DNA of 64,000 nucleotides, from contig CAWCFV010000002.1 of the NCBI GenBank assembly GCA_963794995.1, positions 3,446,992 through 3,510,991 of the forward strand, in the 5' to 3' direction. This stretch comes from CAWCFV01 sp963794995. GTDB lineage: Bacteria > Actinomycetota > Actinomycetes > JACCUZ01. This document shows, in pieces, positions 44,086-53,327 of the stretch (positions are counted from its first letter, which is position 1; each line of letters opens with the position of its first letter). The position numbers and the translations under genes are program-made. The notes beneath the pieces were generated by a model that made no database searches, was not told the DNA's origin, and saw nothing but the letters and a program-made list of their open reading frames with translations.

Positions 44086-47000
44086 TGCTGCGCACCGAGC
44101 GCGGCCCGCGGGCGTCGACCGTCACCGACCGGATGCGGCTCACCGCCGTGTGCTCGCTGCTCACCGCGCTGGTCTTCCAGCAGCAGCCGGGCCGGCTGCT
44201 GCCGGACACCAAGCTGGACCTGGCCGTCGACCCCGGCGGGCTGCTCACCCGGGCGCTGCACCTGTGGGAGCCGCTCGGCTTCTTCGGCCAGGTGCAGAAC
44301 CAGGCCTACGGCTACCTGTTCCCGATGGGGCCGTTCTTCCTGCTGGGGCACCTCGCCCAGCTGCCCGCCTGGGTGGTGCAGCGGGCCTGGATCTCGGTCC
44401 TCGTGTGTGCCGCCTTCCTCGGCGTCGTCCGCCTCGCCGGTCTGCTCGGGATCGGGACGCCGGGTGCCCGGCTGGTCGCCGGACTGGCGTACGCGCTCGC
44501 TCCCCGGATGGTCACGGTGCTCGGGGCCGCGTCGGTCGAGGCGCTGCCGATGGCGCTGGCACCGTGGGTCCTCGTGCCGCTGGTGCGGGGGAGCCTCGGC
44601 GGTTCGCCGCGGGTGGCGGCGATGCGCTCCGGCGTGGCCGTCCTGCTGGCGGGCGGGGTCAACGCGGTCGCCACCGCCGCGGTGCTCCCGCTGCCCGTCC
44701 TCTACCTGGTGACCCTGCGCCGCGGCCGGCGGCGCACCGCGCTCGCGGGGTGGTGGACGCTCGCGGTGCTGCTGGCCGTCGGGTGGTGGCTGGTCCCGCT
44801 GCTGCTGCTCGGCCGGTACAGCCCGCCGTTCCTCGGCTTCATCGAGAGCGCCCGGGTCACGACCCTGCCCACCAACCTGGCCGACACCCTGCGCGGCACC
44901 GACCACTGGCTGGGGTTCCTCGCCGACACCGACGGCCCGGTGTGGCGGGCCGGCTGGACCCTGGTCACCACACCGGCCCTGGTCGTCGAGTCCAGCGTCC
45001 TCGCCGGGCTCGGCCTGGTCGGGATCGGGCTGCGCGGGCTGGCGCACCGCTCGTTCCTCACGCTCGGCGTCCTCGCCGGGCTGGTCCTCGTGACGCTGGG
45101 CCACGTCGGGCCGGTCGACGGCCTGCTCGCCGGGCCCCTGCAGCAGCTGATGGACGGCGTCCTCGCCCCGCTGCGCAACGTGCACAAGTTCGACCCGGTG
45201 CTGCGGCTGCCGCTGGCGCTCGGCCTGGCCCACCTGCTCGGCCGGGTCAGCCTGGCCGGACGGGACGAGGTGGCCGTCCCCCGGGCCACGGTGGCGGCGG
45301 CGTACGTCGTGGTGGCCGCCCTGGTGGCCGGCGTGGCCGGCCCGGTGCTGGTCCGGCAGCTCGCGCCGCGCGGGACCTTCGCGTCGGTGCCCGGCTACTG
45401 GCACGACACGGCCGACTGGCTCTCGGCCCACGGCGAGGGCGGCCGGGCACTGCTCGTGCCCGCCTCGCGCGCCGGGACCTACTACTGGGGCGACCCGCGG
45501 GACGAGCCGCTGCAGGCCCTCGCGCGCTCGCCGTGGGGGGTGCGGGACGCGGTCCCGCTCGCCCGGCCGGGGCACATCCGCTTCCTCGACGGCGTCGAGC
45601 GCCGGCTCGCCGCCGGTCGCCCCTCGGCCGGGCTGGCCGACTCGCTGCGCCGGGCCGGCGTCGGCTACCTCGTGGTCCGCAACGACCTCGACCACGGCCG
45701 GGCCGGAACGGCCCGCCCGGTGCTCGTCCACGCGGCCGTGGCCGGGTCGCCCGGGCTGTCGCGGGTGGCGACCTTCGGCCCGCCGGTGGGCGGCGGCAGC
45801 ACGCCCGAGGGCCTGGTCGACCAGCAGCTGGACCGGCCCTACGCCGCGGTGGAGGTCTACGCCGTCGCCCGGCCGGCCGGGCGGGTGAGCGCCTACCCCG
45901 CGGACCAGGCCGTGCAGGTCAGCGGGGGGCCGGAGTCGCTGCTCGGCCTCGACGACCTCGACTGGCTGCGCGGCGCGCCCACGGTGCTCACCGCCGACGC
46001 GCCGCCGGGCCTGCGCAGCGGCCGCAGCGTGGTCACCGACGGGCTGCGCCGCCGCGAGGTGAACTTCGGCCGGCTGGGGGCCGGCAGCGCCTCGGCGGTG
46101 CTCGCCCGCCGCGACCCGCTGCGGCTCGGGGGCACCGCACGCGACTACCTCGACGACCCTGCTGCCGACCCTGCTGACGGCGCCGGGCACGGCGCAGCCG
46201 GCACCGTCGCCGTGTGGCGCGGCGGCCGGGCCGTGACCTCGTCGTCGGCCTCCGACGCGGACGCCTTCGGTGCGGCCCGGCCCGAGCACCAGCCGGTCGC
46301 CGCGCTCGACGGCGACCCGGCCACCGCCTGGCTGTCCAGCGGGTCCGGGGGCGCGGTGGGCGAGTGGTTCGAGCTGCGGCTGCGCCGCCCGCGGTCACCG
46401 GCCGGCGCCGAGCTGCTCGTCGACGACGAGGCGCCCGGGCCGAGGGTCACCCGGCTGCGGGTCACGACCGACGGCGGCTCCCGGGTGGTCGCCCTGTCGG
46501 CGGACCAGCGGCGGGTGCGGCTGGTCCTGCCCGCCCGGCCCACCCGCACGCTTCGGGTGACCGCCCTGGCGGTCGAGGGCGGCGGCAACGGCTTCACCTT
46601 CGGGCTGCGCGAGGTGCGGGTGCCGGGCGTCGCGGTGTCCCGGCCGCTGCGGACGCCCGCCGACCTGCGCGGGCCGGCGGCCGACCGGCCCGCCTGGGTG
46701 TCCCTGCGCACCGAGGACGACCGCCGCCGGGGCTGCACCCTGGTCGGCGAGCGACCGCTGTGCGCCGGCGTCCTCGCCCGGCCGGGCGAGGAGGAGGCCG
46801 GCCTCGACCGCCTCGTCGCGCTGCCGGCCGCGGGGGACTACCGCCGCGCGGCGACCGTCGAGGCCCGGCCGGGTGCCGCCCTGGACGCGCTGCTCGCCGG
46901 GACGGTCGCCGGCACCCGGGTCGCCGCGTCGTCCTCGGCGGTCGCCGACCCCCGCGGGTCCGGGCAGGCCGCGGCCGACCGCGACCTCGGCACCGGCTGG

Positions 47001-48272
47001 GTGGCGGCGCCCGCCGACGACGAGCCCGCGCTCCAGGTCCGGCTGCCGGAGCCGCGCCGGGTGACCGGCCTCCAGCTGCTGGTCGACCCGGCGCTGGCCG
47101 CGTCGCGCGCCGCCTCGGTGATCGTCCGCACCCCGGAGGGCATCCGGTCCGGCACGCTGCGGCCGGACGGGGTGGTCCGGTTCCGCGGCGTGCGCACCGA
47201 CCGGCTCGAGGTGACCTTCCCGGTGGTCGTCCCCCTCCCGTCGTACGACCCGTACTCGCGGGCCACCACGTTCGCGCCCGTCGGGCTGTCCGAGCTGCGG
47301 GTGATCGGCGCCGACGACCTGCGACTGGCGCCCGCCGAGGACGCCCTCGTCGGGTCGCCGTGCGGCCAGGGCCCCGACCTCGACCTCGGCGCCGAGCGGG
47401 TGCCCACCCGGGTCCTGGCCACCCGCGCGGACGTCGTCGCGGGCCGGCCGGTGCAGGCGACGCCCTGTGGGCCGGGCACCACCCGGCTCGCGGCGGGCGA
47501 GGTGCGGGTCACGGCCCGCAGCACCCCCGTCTGGTCGGTGACGGGGGTGGCGCTGGTCCCGGACCTCGACTTCGCCCGCGCCGCGACCCCGGTGCCCACC
47601 ACCGTGACCCGGTGGTCGGCCGCCGACCGTCGCGTCGAGGTCGGCGAGCGGGCCCGGCCGGCCCTGCTCGTCGTGCACGAGAACGCCAACGAGGGCTGGC
47701 AGGCCGACTACGCCGGCCGGCGCCTGGAGCGGGTGACCGTCGACGGCTGGCAGCAGGGCTACCTGGTGCCCGCCGGCGCGGCCGGTGCGGTGACCCTCCG
47801 GTTCGCCCCCGACCGGGGCTACCGGCTGGGGCTGCTGGGCGGCCTGCTGGCGGCACTGCTGCTCGTAGGCAGTGCGGTGGTCCCGGCCCGCCGCGGGACG
47901 GCCGACCCGGTGGCGCTGCCCGCGGCCTGGCCGTGGCCGGTCGCGGCGGCCCTCGGTGCCGCCGCGCTGGTGCTGGTGGGCGGGGTCGCCGGCCTGCTCG
48001 TGGCGGGGACCGCGGTCGCGGCGGGGCGGCTGCTGCCGCGCCGTGCGGCGGGGCTGGTCCCGGCGCTGGTCGGGATCACCGCGGCGCTGCTGGCGGGCCT
48101 GCTGCTGGCGCTGGACGGCTGGGCCGGGGGCTCGACCTACGGCGGCGACCGCTGGCCGGCTCCGGCCGCCGCCCTGGTGGCCTTCGGCGCGCTGGTCGCG
48201 GCCTGGGTACGCGGCGGTCAGGCGGCGACGCGGCTCTTCCGGCGCAGGAACGGTCGCTCGACCAGCAGGTAG
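44085..48272 (+). CDS. aftD: AftD-like alpha-(1->3)-arabinofuranosyltransferase
   Basis: 1395 aa. The N-terminal GT-C membrane domain (about 12 helices, to about residue 430) begins with the DUF3367-type segment FQQQPGRLLPDTKLDLAVDPGGLLTRALHLWEP. A large extracytoplasmic part follows, with two discoidin/F5-8C-like carbohydrate-binding modules (around 720-850 and 970-1090). Last comes a C-terminal membrane block (about 1260-1395). AftD adds branching alpha-1,3 arabinose from decaprenylphosphoryl-arabinose, the product of the genes at 35690-38728. The ATG at 44085 is coupled to the methyltransferase; a GTG at 44082 is equally possible. Its last 55 nt overlap the convergent acyltransferase gene. 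Confidence 0.9.
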   Translation: MLRTERGPRASTVTDRMRLTAVCSLLTALVFQQQPGRLLPDTKLDLAVDPGGLLTRALHLWEPLGFFGQVQNQAYGYLFPMGPFFLLGHLAQLPAWVVQRAWISVLVCAAFLGVVRLAGLLGIGTPGARLVAGLAYALAPRMVTVLGAASVEALPMALAPWVLVPLVRGSLGGSPRVAAMRSGVAVLLAGGVNAVATAAVLPLPVLYLVTLRRGRRRTALAGWWTLAVLLAVGWWLVPLLLLGRYSPPFLGFIESARVTTLPTNLADTLRGTDHWLGFLADTDGPVWRAGWTLVTTPALVVESSVLAGLGLVGIGLRGLAHRSFLTLGVLAGLVLVTLGHVGPVDGLLAGPLQQLMDGVLAPLRNVHKFDPVLRLPLALGLAHLLGRVSLAGRDEVAVPRATVAAAYVVVAALVAGVAGPVLVRQLAPRGTFASVPGYWHDTADWLSAHGEGGRALLVPASRAGTYYWGDPRDEPLQALARSPWGVRDAVPLARPGHIRFLDGVERRLAAGRPSAGLADSLRRAGVGYLVVRNDLDHGRAGTARPVLVHAAVAGSPGLSRVATFGPPVGGGSTPEGLVDQQLDRPYAAVEVYAVARPAGRVSAYPADQAVQVSGGPESLLGLDDLDWLRGAPTVLTADAPPGLRSGRSVVTDGLRRREVNFGRLGAGSASAVLARRDPLRLGGTARDYLDDPAADPADGAGHGAAGTVAVWRGGRAVTSSSASDADAFGAARPEHQPVAALDGDPATAWLSSGSGGAVGEWFELRLRRPRSPAGAELLVDDEAPGPRVTRLRVTTDGGSRVVALSADQRRVRLVLPARPTRTLRVTALAVEGGGNGFTFGLREVRVPGVAVSRPLRTPADLRGPAADRPAWVSLRTEDDRRRGCTLVGERPLCAGVLARPGEEEAGLDRLVALPAAGDYRRAATVEARPGAALDALLAGTVAGTRVAASSSAVADPRGSGQAAADRDLGTGWVAAPADDEPALQVRLPEPRRVTGLQLLVDPALAASRAASVIVRTPEGIRSGTLRPDGVVRFRGVRTDRLEVTFPVVVPLPSYDPYSRATTFAPVGLSELRVIGADDLRLAPAEDALVGSPCGQGPDLDLGAERVPTRVLATRADVVAGRPVQATPCGPGTTRLAAGEVRVTARSTPVWSVTGVALVPDLDFARAATPVPTTVTRWSAADRRVEVGERARPALLVVHENANEGWQADYAGRRLERVTVDGWQQGYLVPAGAAGAVTLRFAPDRGYRLGLLGGLLAALLLVGSAVVPARRGTADPVALPAAWPWPVAAALGAAALVLVGGVAGLLVAGTAVAAGRLLPRRAAGLVPALVGITAALLAGLLLALDGWAGGSTYGGDRWPAPAAALVAFGALVAAWVRGGQAATRLFRRRNGRSTSR

Positions 48273-49420
48273 CTCGCCGCGGACACCGCGACCGTCCCGG
48301 CCAGCGTCACCGCGAAGACGGGCAGGAAGCCGCCACCGGTGAAGGCGGGCCGGTCCAGCCCGTCCAGGACCAGCGTCAGCACGACCAGGTGGTAGAGGAA
48401 CATCCCGTAGGAGATCTCGCCCAGCCAGCGGGCCGGCCGGCTGGCGAGCAGCCGCCGGACCGGGTCCTGCCCGGTGCGGTGCAGCACCAGCGGCAGCAGC
48501 ACGAGGGTGGCCGCGACGCCGTACAGGAGGTGCTTGGACACCGACTCCCACGCAGTGGGCGGCAGCAAGGTCCGCGGGCCGGCCACCGGGGTGACGGCCA
48601 CCAGGAAGACGCCCAGGGCGACCGCCCAGCAGGCCCCCACGGAGGTCGACGCCTCGGCCAGCAGCCGCCAGCCGCGGCCCGCCCGGTCGCCGGCGACGTC
48701 GAGCTGGACGCTGGCCACCGCCAGGGCCATCCCGGCCGCGAACCAGCCGAGGTGGGCCGGCAGCCAGAGGCCGGCGGCGTCGGCGCGCAGGTCGGGGGAG
48801 TGGGCGACCAGCACCAGCCACGCCACCGTCCCGGCCGCGAGCAGGCCCAGCCGGAGCAACGCCACGACCGGGCTCCAGCCGCCCCGCCGGCCCAGCACCC
48901 AGCCCGCGAGGACGGGCAGCGCGAGGTAGAACGCGACCTCGACCGACAGGCTCCAGGTCTGGGTCAGCCCGTGCGCGAGGTGCCCGGCGCCGAAGACCTG
49001 GGTGAAGGTGAGGTGGCGCAGCCACGCCGAGGCGTCGCCGGGGTCGTTGCCGGCCTCGAGGTACATCGCCGCGGTCACGGCGAGCAGGTAGGCCGGCAGG
49101 ATCCGCAGGGCGCGCCGCCACAGGTACCCGCGGACCGCCGGCCCGGTGGTGCCGGTCGCGCGGGCCAGCGCCCAGGGGCGGAACAGCAGGAACCCGGACA
49201 GCAGGAAGAACAGCGTGACGCCGATGTCCATCCGGGCGAGCGACCCGGCGAGCGGTCCGGTCTCGTACCGCCCGGTCTGGAACGCGACGTGGGTCGCGAC
49301 GACCAGGCCGACCGCGACCGCCCGCAGGGCGTCCAGGTGCCGGAACCGCGGACCGGCCGACGCCGCGTGGGTACCCGGGGGTGCGGCCGCGGACCCGGGC
49401 AGCGGCGCGAGCGCGGTCAC
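48218..49420 (-). CDS. Acyltransferase family 3 membrane protein
   Basis: 400 aa, GTG start. Ten or so helices. The conserved RFRHLDALRAVAVGLVVATHV holds the catalytic His of acyltransferase family 3 (OafA-like), followed by GVTLFFLLSGFLLFRPW and TWSLSVEVAFYLALPVL. It probably O-acylates (acetyl or succinyl) envelope glycan, as expected beside aftD. It starts within the previous gene's GTGA overlap and shares a 55-bp tail-to-tail overlap with aftD. Confidence 0.9.
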   Translation of the reverse strand: MTALAPLPGSAAAPPGTHAASAGPRFRHLDALRAVAVGLVVATHVAFQTGRYETGPLAGSLARMDIGVTLFFLLSGFLLFRPWALARATGTTGPAVRGYLWRRALRILPAYLLAVTAAMYLEAGNDPGDASAWLRHLTFTQVFGAGHLAHGLTQTWSLSVEVAFYLALPVLAGWVLGRRGGWSPVVALLRLGLLAAGTVAWLVLVAHSPDLRADAAGLWLPAHLGWFAAGMALAVASVQLDVAGDRAGRGWRLLAEASTSVGACWAVALGVFLVAVTPVAGPRTLLPPTAWESVSKHLLYGVAATLVLLPLVLHRTGQDPVRRLLASRPARWLGEISYGMFLYHLVVLTLVLDGLDRPAFTGGGFLPVFAVTLAGTVAVSAASYLLVERPFLRRKSRVAA

Positions 49421-51252
49421 AGCGGGCCCCCGGCGGAAGGGACCGCGAGCCCGACGGCGGCACTGCGCACGCACAGCGGCTCGGGCCCGTCGTTGGCGAC
49501 GCGCAGCACCGGGCCACCACCGCGGACCGGGAGGTAGCGCGAGCTGTCGGCCGGGTCCAGCCGGACCCGGCGCATCGGCCCGTCGAGGCCGATGCGCACC
49601 CGGGTCGGCGCGGTCGCCGCGTAGCGCAGGGCCGCGGTGAAGTACCAGCGGTAGACCGGCAGGTCCAGGGGGATGCGCGTCGTGGTGCCGGGCGGGACCC
49701 GCCACCCGCAGCCGGTCTCCGGCCCGGGCCGGGTGCCGGGCCCGGCGACCACGCCGCGGCGCAGGTGACCCTGCTCGTCCAGCAGGACCAGCGAGGTCGG
49801 GGTGGTGCTGAAGGACGCCGCGCGGGGGACCGCCGCGAACAGCTGCGACAGCGCGCGGTCCTCCTGGAAGGCGAAGACGACCCCGGTGGGAGCGGGCTGG
49901 TCGAGGACGGTGCGGCCGGGGTGGGCCTGCAGCGAGCCGATCGCCGTGGTCACGTACTCCCGCGTCGGGTTCGCCCGCCACAGCTCGGCGAACGAGGCGT
50001 AGGAGACCATCGAGGAGACGACGTAGAGGTTCAGCGCCACGCCCGCCGCCACGGCGGCGGGCAGTCCGTGGGCGCGCCCGGCGACCCGGCTCCGCGGCGC
50101 ACCGGGCGGCCTGATGACGGCGCACCCCACCGCCACCGACATGAGCAGCGCGGCGTCGGCGTAGTAGCGGTACTGCTGGCTGATCAGAGCCGGGAACAGG
50201 GACCGGCCGAGCAGCAGCAGCACGATCTCGACCGCGACGTAGGCCGCCAGTGCCGCCCAGGCCCGCCGGGCGCGCCGCCACCGGGCGCTGGACACCGCCA
50301 CCAGGACGACCGCCAGCCCGAGCGCCACCCACCGCAGGGCCGACGGGGGAGCGGCGGCCGGCGTGTCGAACGGGAGCCACCGCCACGGCCCGCCGACCAG
50401 GGCGGGCAGGAAGCCCTCGACCACCCCGCCGCGGACGACCGCGCGCACGTAGTCCGGGCCGGGGGTGCTGCGCACCGCGAGGTCGCCGAGCAGACGGTAG
50501 GCGACGAGGTAGGCGGCCACGACCGCGCCGAGCGACAGCCACAGCCTGGATCCTTCGGCGAGGAGCGCGCGGACGGCCCGCACCGGGTTGCGCTCGCCGG
50601 ACTGCAGGAACCCCAGCGCCAGCAGGACCAGCGGGATCAGCACCGCCTTCTCGAAGAAGGCCAGCCCCACCACGGTCCAGGCGACGGTGCGGACCAGCGA
50701 GGCGGTGCGCCGGTCCTCGCGGAAGTCGAGGTACGAGGTGCCGGCCAGCGCCATCGCGATCTGCAGGGGCAGGGCGTTCACCGCCGCCGCCCACCACAGG
50801 TAGGCGGGCAGGGTCAGCGGCGAGAACACGTACACGGCGAAGGGCAGCAGCAGCCACGGCGTGCGGCCGAACAGACGGCGCAGCAGCCGCCACCCGAGGA
50901 GGGCCGCCAGCGCCTGCATCAGCACCGAGACGGCGAGGTAGGCGGGGACGTCGAACGGCGCCGCGTGCGCCATCACCCAGGTGAGCAGGTTGCCGCCGGG
51001 CATCAGGTGACCGAAGTGCGGGCGCAGCAGGAACCCCGGGTCCCACACCTGGTGGGTCGAGGCCTGGATGACGAACAGGTAGTCGTCGATGAGGAAGTAG
51101 CCCTGCAGCCCGACCCAGGCCCGCGCCCCCAGGGCCAGGGCGGCCAGCGCGATCGCGAGGCCGCGGACGTGCTCCCAGCCCAGCCGGGCCTCGGCGGCGG
51201 GCGCGGCCTCCGCGTCGACCGCCACGGGGGCGAGCATCCCGGCGCCGGTCAC
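49417..51252 (-). CDS. Polytopic membrane protein, tandem paralogue B
   Basis: 611 aa from a GTG that overlaps the upstream paralogue (GTGA). About 11 helices occupy residues 30-430, then a secreted-side C-terminal domain of about 180 residues. Shared with paralogue A (51249-53087): GYFLIDDYLF, HFGHLMPGGNLLTWV, WWAAAVNALPLQIA, FFEKAVLIPLVLLALGF and the ending LCVRSAAVGL. The DD pair in the first extracytoplasmic loop is reminiscent of GT-C glycosyltransferases. Catalysis is unproven. Confidence 0.75.
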   Translation of the reverse strand: MTGAGMLAPVAVDAEAAPAAEARLGWEHVRGLAIALAALALGARAWVGLQGYFLIDDYLFVIQASTHQVWDPGFLLRPHFGHLMPGGNLLTWVMAHAAPFDVPAYLAVSVLMQALAALLGWRLLRRLFGRTPWLLLPFAVYVFSPLTLPAYLWWAAAVNALPLQIAMALAGTSYLDFREDRRTASLVRTVAWTVVGLAFFEKAVLIPLVLLALGFLQSGERNPVRAVRALLAEGSRLWLSLGAVVAAYLVAYRLLGDLAVRSTPGPDYVRAVVRGGVVEGFLPALVGGPWRWLPFDTPAAAPPSALRWVALGLAVVLVAVSSARWRRARRAWAALAAYVAVEIVLLLLGRSLFPALISQQYRYYADAALLMSVAVGCAVIRPPGAPRSRVAGRAHGLPAAVAAGVALNLYVVSSMVSYASFAELWRANPTREYVTTAIGSLQAHPGRTVLDQPAPTGVVFAFQEDRALSQLFAAVPRAASFSTTPTSLVLLDEQGHLRRGVVAGPGTRPGPETGCGWRVPPGTTTRIPLDLPVYRWYFTAALRYAATAPTRVRIGLDGPMRRVRLDPADSSRYLPVRGGGPVLRVANDGPEPLCVRSAAVGLAVPSAGGPL

Positions 51253-53087
51253 GAGTCCGCCCAGCGGCCGATGCGCACGTTGTCGATGCACAGGCCGACC
51301 CCACGGTCCAGGCCGGTGATCCGCAGCGTCGCGCCCTCGCCGGTCATCCGCACCACCAGGACGCCCAGGCCCTCGTGGAACCGGACGTGCCTGCGGGCCC
51401 GGCCCAGAGCGAGGACGGCAGGTGTGTCCGCGCCGGCGAGGTACTCGATCCTCAGCAGCCACGGCCAGGCGAAGACGTCGGCGCCGAGCTGCACCCGCCC
51501 GCCCCCCGGGGACACCGGCCAGCCGCAGCCCTTCGCCGGGCCGGTGGGGCTGGGGATGCCCGTGAAGCCGCGCAGCTCGACCCGGCCGTCGTCGGTGACC
51601 TGCCAGCCCTCGGTGGCCCACTCGCCGAAGTCCGGCCCGTTCCGGACCGGCGCGAAGACCCAGCCGGTCGTGTTGCGCGGGGCGGTGAGACCGTCCAGCA
51701 CGCTCGGGGGTACCGGCTGGTCCAGCAGCCGGCTGCCCGGGGGCAGCAGGGGGAGCTCGGCCCTGGCGGCGGTGACGTAGGCCCGGGCCGGGTTGCCCGA
51801 CCAGACCCGGTCGTAGCCGACGGCCGAGGCCACCGAGCCGGTGACGAAGCCCACGGCGAGGACTGCCGCCACCGTGCGGCCGGCCCACGGCCGGCGGGCC
51901 AGCGCGCTCGTCGTGCGCCGGGACAGGGCGTCGGCGGTCGCCCCGAGCGGGGTGAGCAGCGCGAAGGACAGCGCGAGCACGGCCGGCACCGCGGCGTCGG
52001 CGAAGTAGCGCAGCTCCTGGCCGATCTGGGCGCCGATGAACAGCCGGCTGATCGCGAGGACGAGCAGGTCGCCGACGACCACGACGAGCAGCGTGGCCCA
52101 CATCCGGCGGGCCCGGCGCCGCAGCGCCGAGGTCACCAGCACCAGCACGAGCAGGGCGTCGGCCGCGAGCCAGCCGGCCCACGCCGGGGCCGAGGCGATG
52201 CCGCCTGCCGTGCCGACCGGCAGCCAGGTCCAGGGCCCGCCGGTGAGGGCCGGGGCCAGGGCGCGGCCCAGCGAGCGGGCCAGGAGGTCCGCGACGGCCG
52301 TGGTGTCGCCGGGGGCACCGAAGTCCGCGGCCCGCGGGGTGAGGAGGTACCAGACGAGGTAGCCGAGCACGGTCGCCGACAGCGCCACCCAGAGCCGCCA
52401 CCGGCTGCGCAGCTCGACCAGGGCGGCCCGCACCGGACCCGGCTCGGGCGAGAGGGCCAGGGCGACGCCGGCGACGACCAGCGGCACCAGCACGGCCTTC
52501 TCGAAGAACAGCAGCCCGCCGGCCGTGGCCGCGACGCAGACGACCAGGTCGCGGACCGCGCCGCCGCGGAGGTGGCGCACGTAGGCGGTGACCGCGACGA
52601 ACGCGGCGATCTGCAGGGGCAGCGCGTTCAGCGCCGCCGCCCACCACGCGGTCGTCGGCAGCAGCAGCGGGGTCAGGCAGTAGAAGAGGAAGGGTCCCAG
52701 CAGGGCGGGCCGGGTGCCGAAGATCGTCGTGAGCATCCGCCAGCACAGGGCGTACGACGCCGCGACCGCCGCGAGGGTCATCACCACCACGAAGCTGTGG
52801 TTGAGCGGGGCGGCCTCGGTGGCGACCCACGCGAGCAGCATCCCGCCCGGCATGAGGTGACCCGCGTGCTCGGTCACCAGGTTGGCGAGGAACGGCTCGC
52901 GCGCGGCGCGGGCCTGGAACAGGAAGTCGTCGACCAGGAAGTAGCCGCGGAAGGTGACCCAGCCCTTGAGCAGCAGTCCCGCCAGCGCGACCGCGACGGC
53001 GGCCCGCCCGGTCCAGGTCGCGCCCGCGGTCCGGCCCGGGAGCGGGCGGGCGACGAGGGCCGGTGTCGGCCCGACGGACGTGGTCAC
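51249..53087 (-). CDS. Polytopic membrane protein, tandem paralogue A
   Basis: 612 aa, GTG start. Same architecture as its downstream neighbour: GYFLVDDFLFQ, EHAGHLMPGGMLLAWV, WWAAALNALPLQIAA, FFEKAVLVPLVVAGV, then ten or so helices and a C-terminal domain (about 430-612) ending RGVGLCIDNVRIGRW. A GT-C-type membrane glycosyltransferase is the likeliest guess from the loop acidic pair and the envelope neighbourhood. It heads the three-gene operon with paralogue B and the acyltransferase. Confidence 0.75.
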   Translation of the reverse strand: MTTSVGPTPALVARPLPGRTAGATWTGRAAVAVALAGLLLKGWVTFRGYFLVDDFLFQARAAREPFLANLVTEHAGHLMPGGMLLAWVATEAAPLNHSFVVVMTLAAVAASYALCWRMLTTIFGTRPALLGPFLFYCLTPLLLPTTAWWAAALNALPLQIAAFVAVTAYVRHLRGGAVRDLVVCVAATAGGLLFFEKAVLVPLVVAGVALALSPEPGPVRAALVELRSRWRLWVALSATVLGYLVWYLLTPRAADFGAPGDTTAVADLLARSLGRALAPALTGGPWTWLPVGTAGGIASAPAWAGWLAADALLVLVLVTSALRRRARRMWATLLVVVVGDLLVLAISRLFIGAQIGQELRYFADAAVPAVLALSFALLTPLGATADALSRRTTSALARRPWAGRTVAAVLAVGFVTGSVASAVGYDRVWSGNPARAYVTAARAELPLLPPGSRLLDQPVPPSVLDGLTAPRNTTGWVFAPVRNGPDFGEWATEGWQVTDDGRVELRGFTGIPSPTGPAKGCGWPVSPGGGRVQLGADVFAWPWLLRIEYLAGADTPAVLALGRARRHVRFHEGLGVLVVRMTGEGATLRITGLDRGVGLCIDNVRIGRWADS

Positions 53088-53264
53088 GGGGTGCGAGCTC
53101 CTGGGTGCGACGGGCCCCTCCGCGCGGGCGCAGCGTCGGTCTCCCTGCGGCGTCGGTCGGCTCCGATGAGCCGCATCATGCCACCCGGGCCGGTCCGGCC
53201 GGCGGCGTCGGGCAGATTGCCGCCGCGTTCGGCAGGCGTTGCCGCGATGTCACGCTCCCCGGCG

Positions 53265-53280
53265 CTACCGGCTGGTAACG
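53265..53280. promoter_or_regulatory. Second copy of the TACC-N4-GGTAACG site
   Basis: CTACC GGCT GGTAACG, 48 bp upstream of the DUF3068 start. The dyad TACC/GGTA matches the site at 34168-34185 upstream of a secreted hydrolase. Suggests a shared regulator. Confidence 0.5.
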
Positions 53281-53327
53281 TGCCGCCCGACCGCCGCTGC
53301 CGGGGCGGTCCCGTCGAGGAGTCCCAG

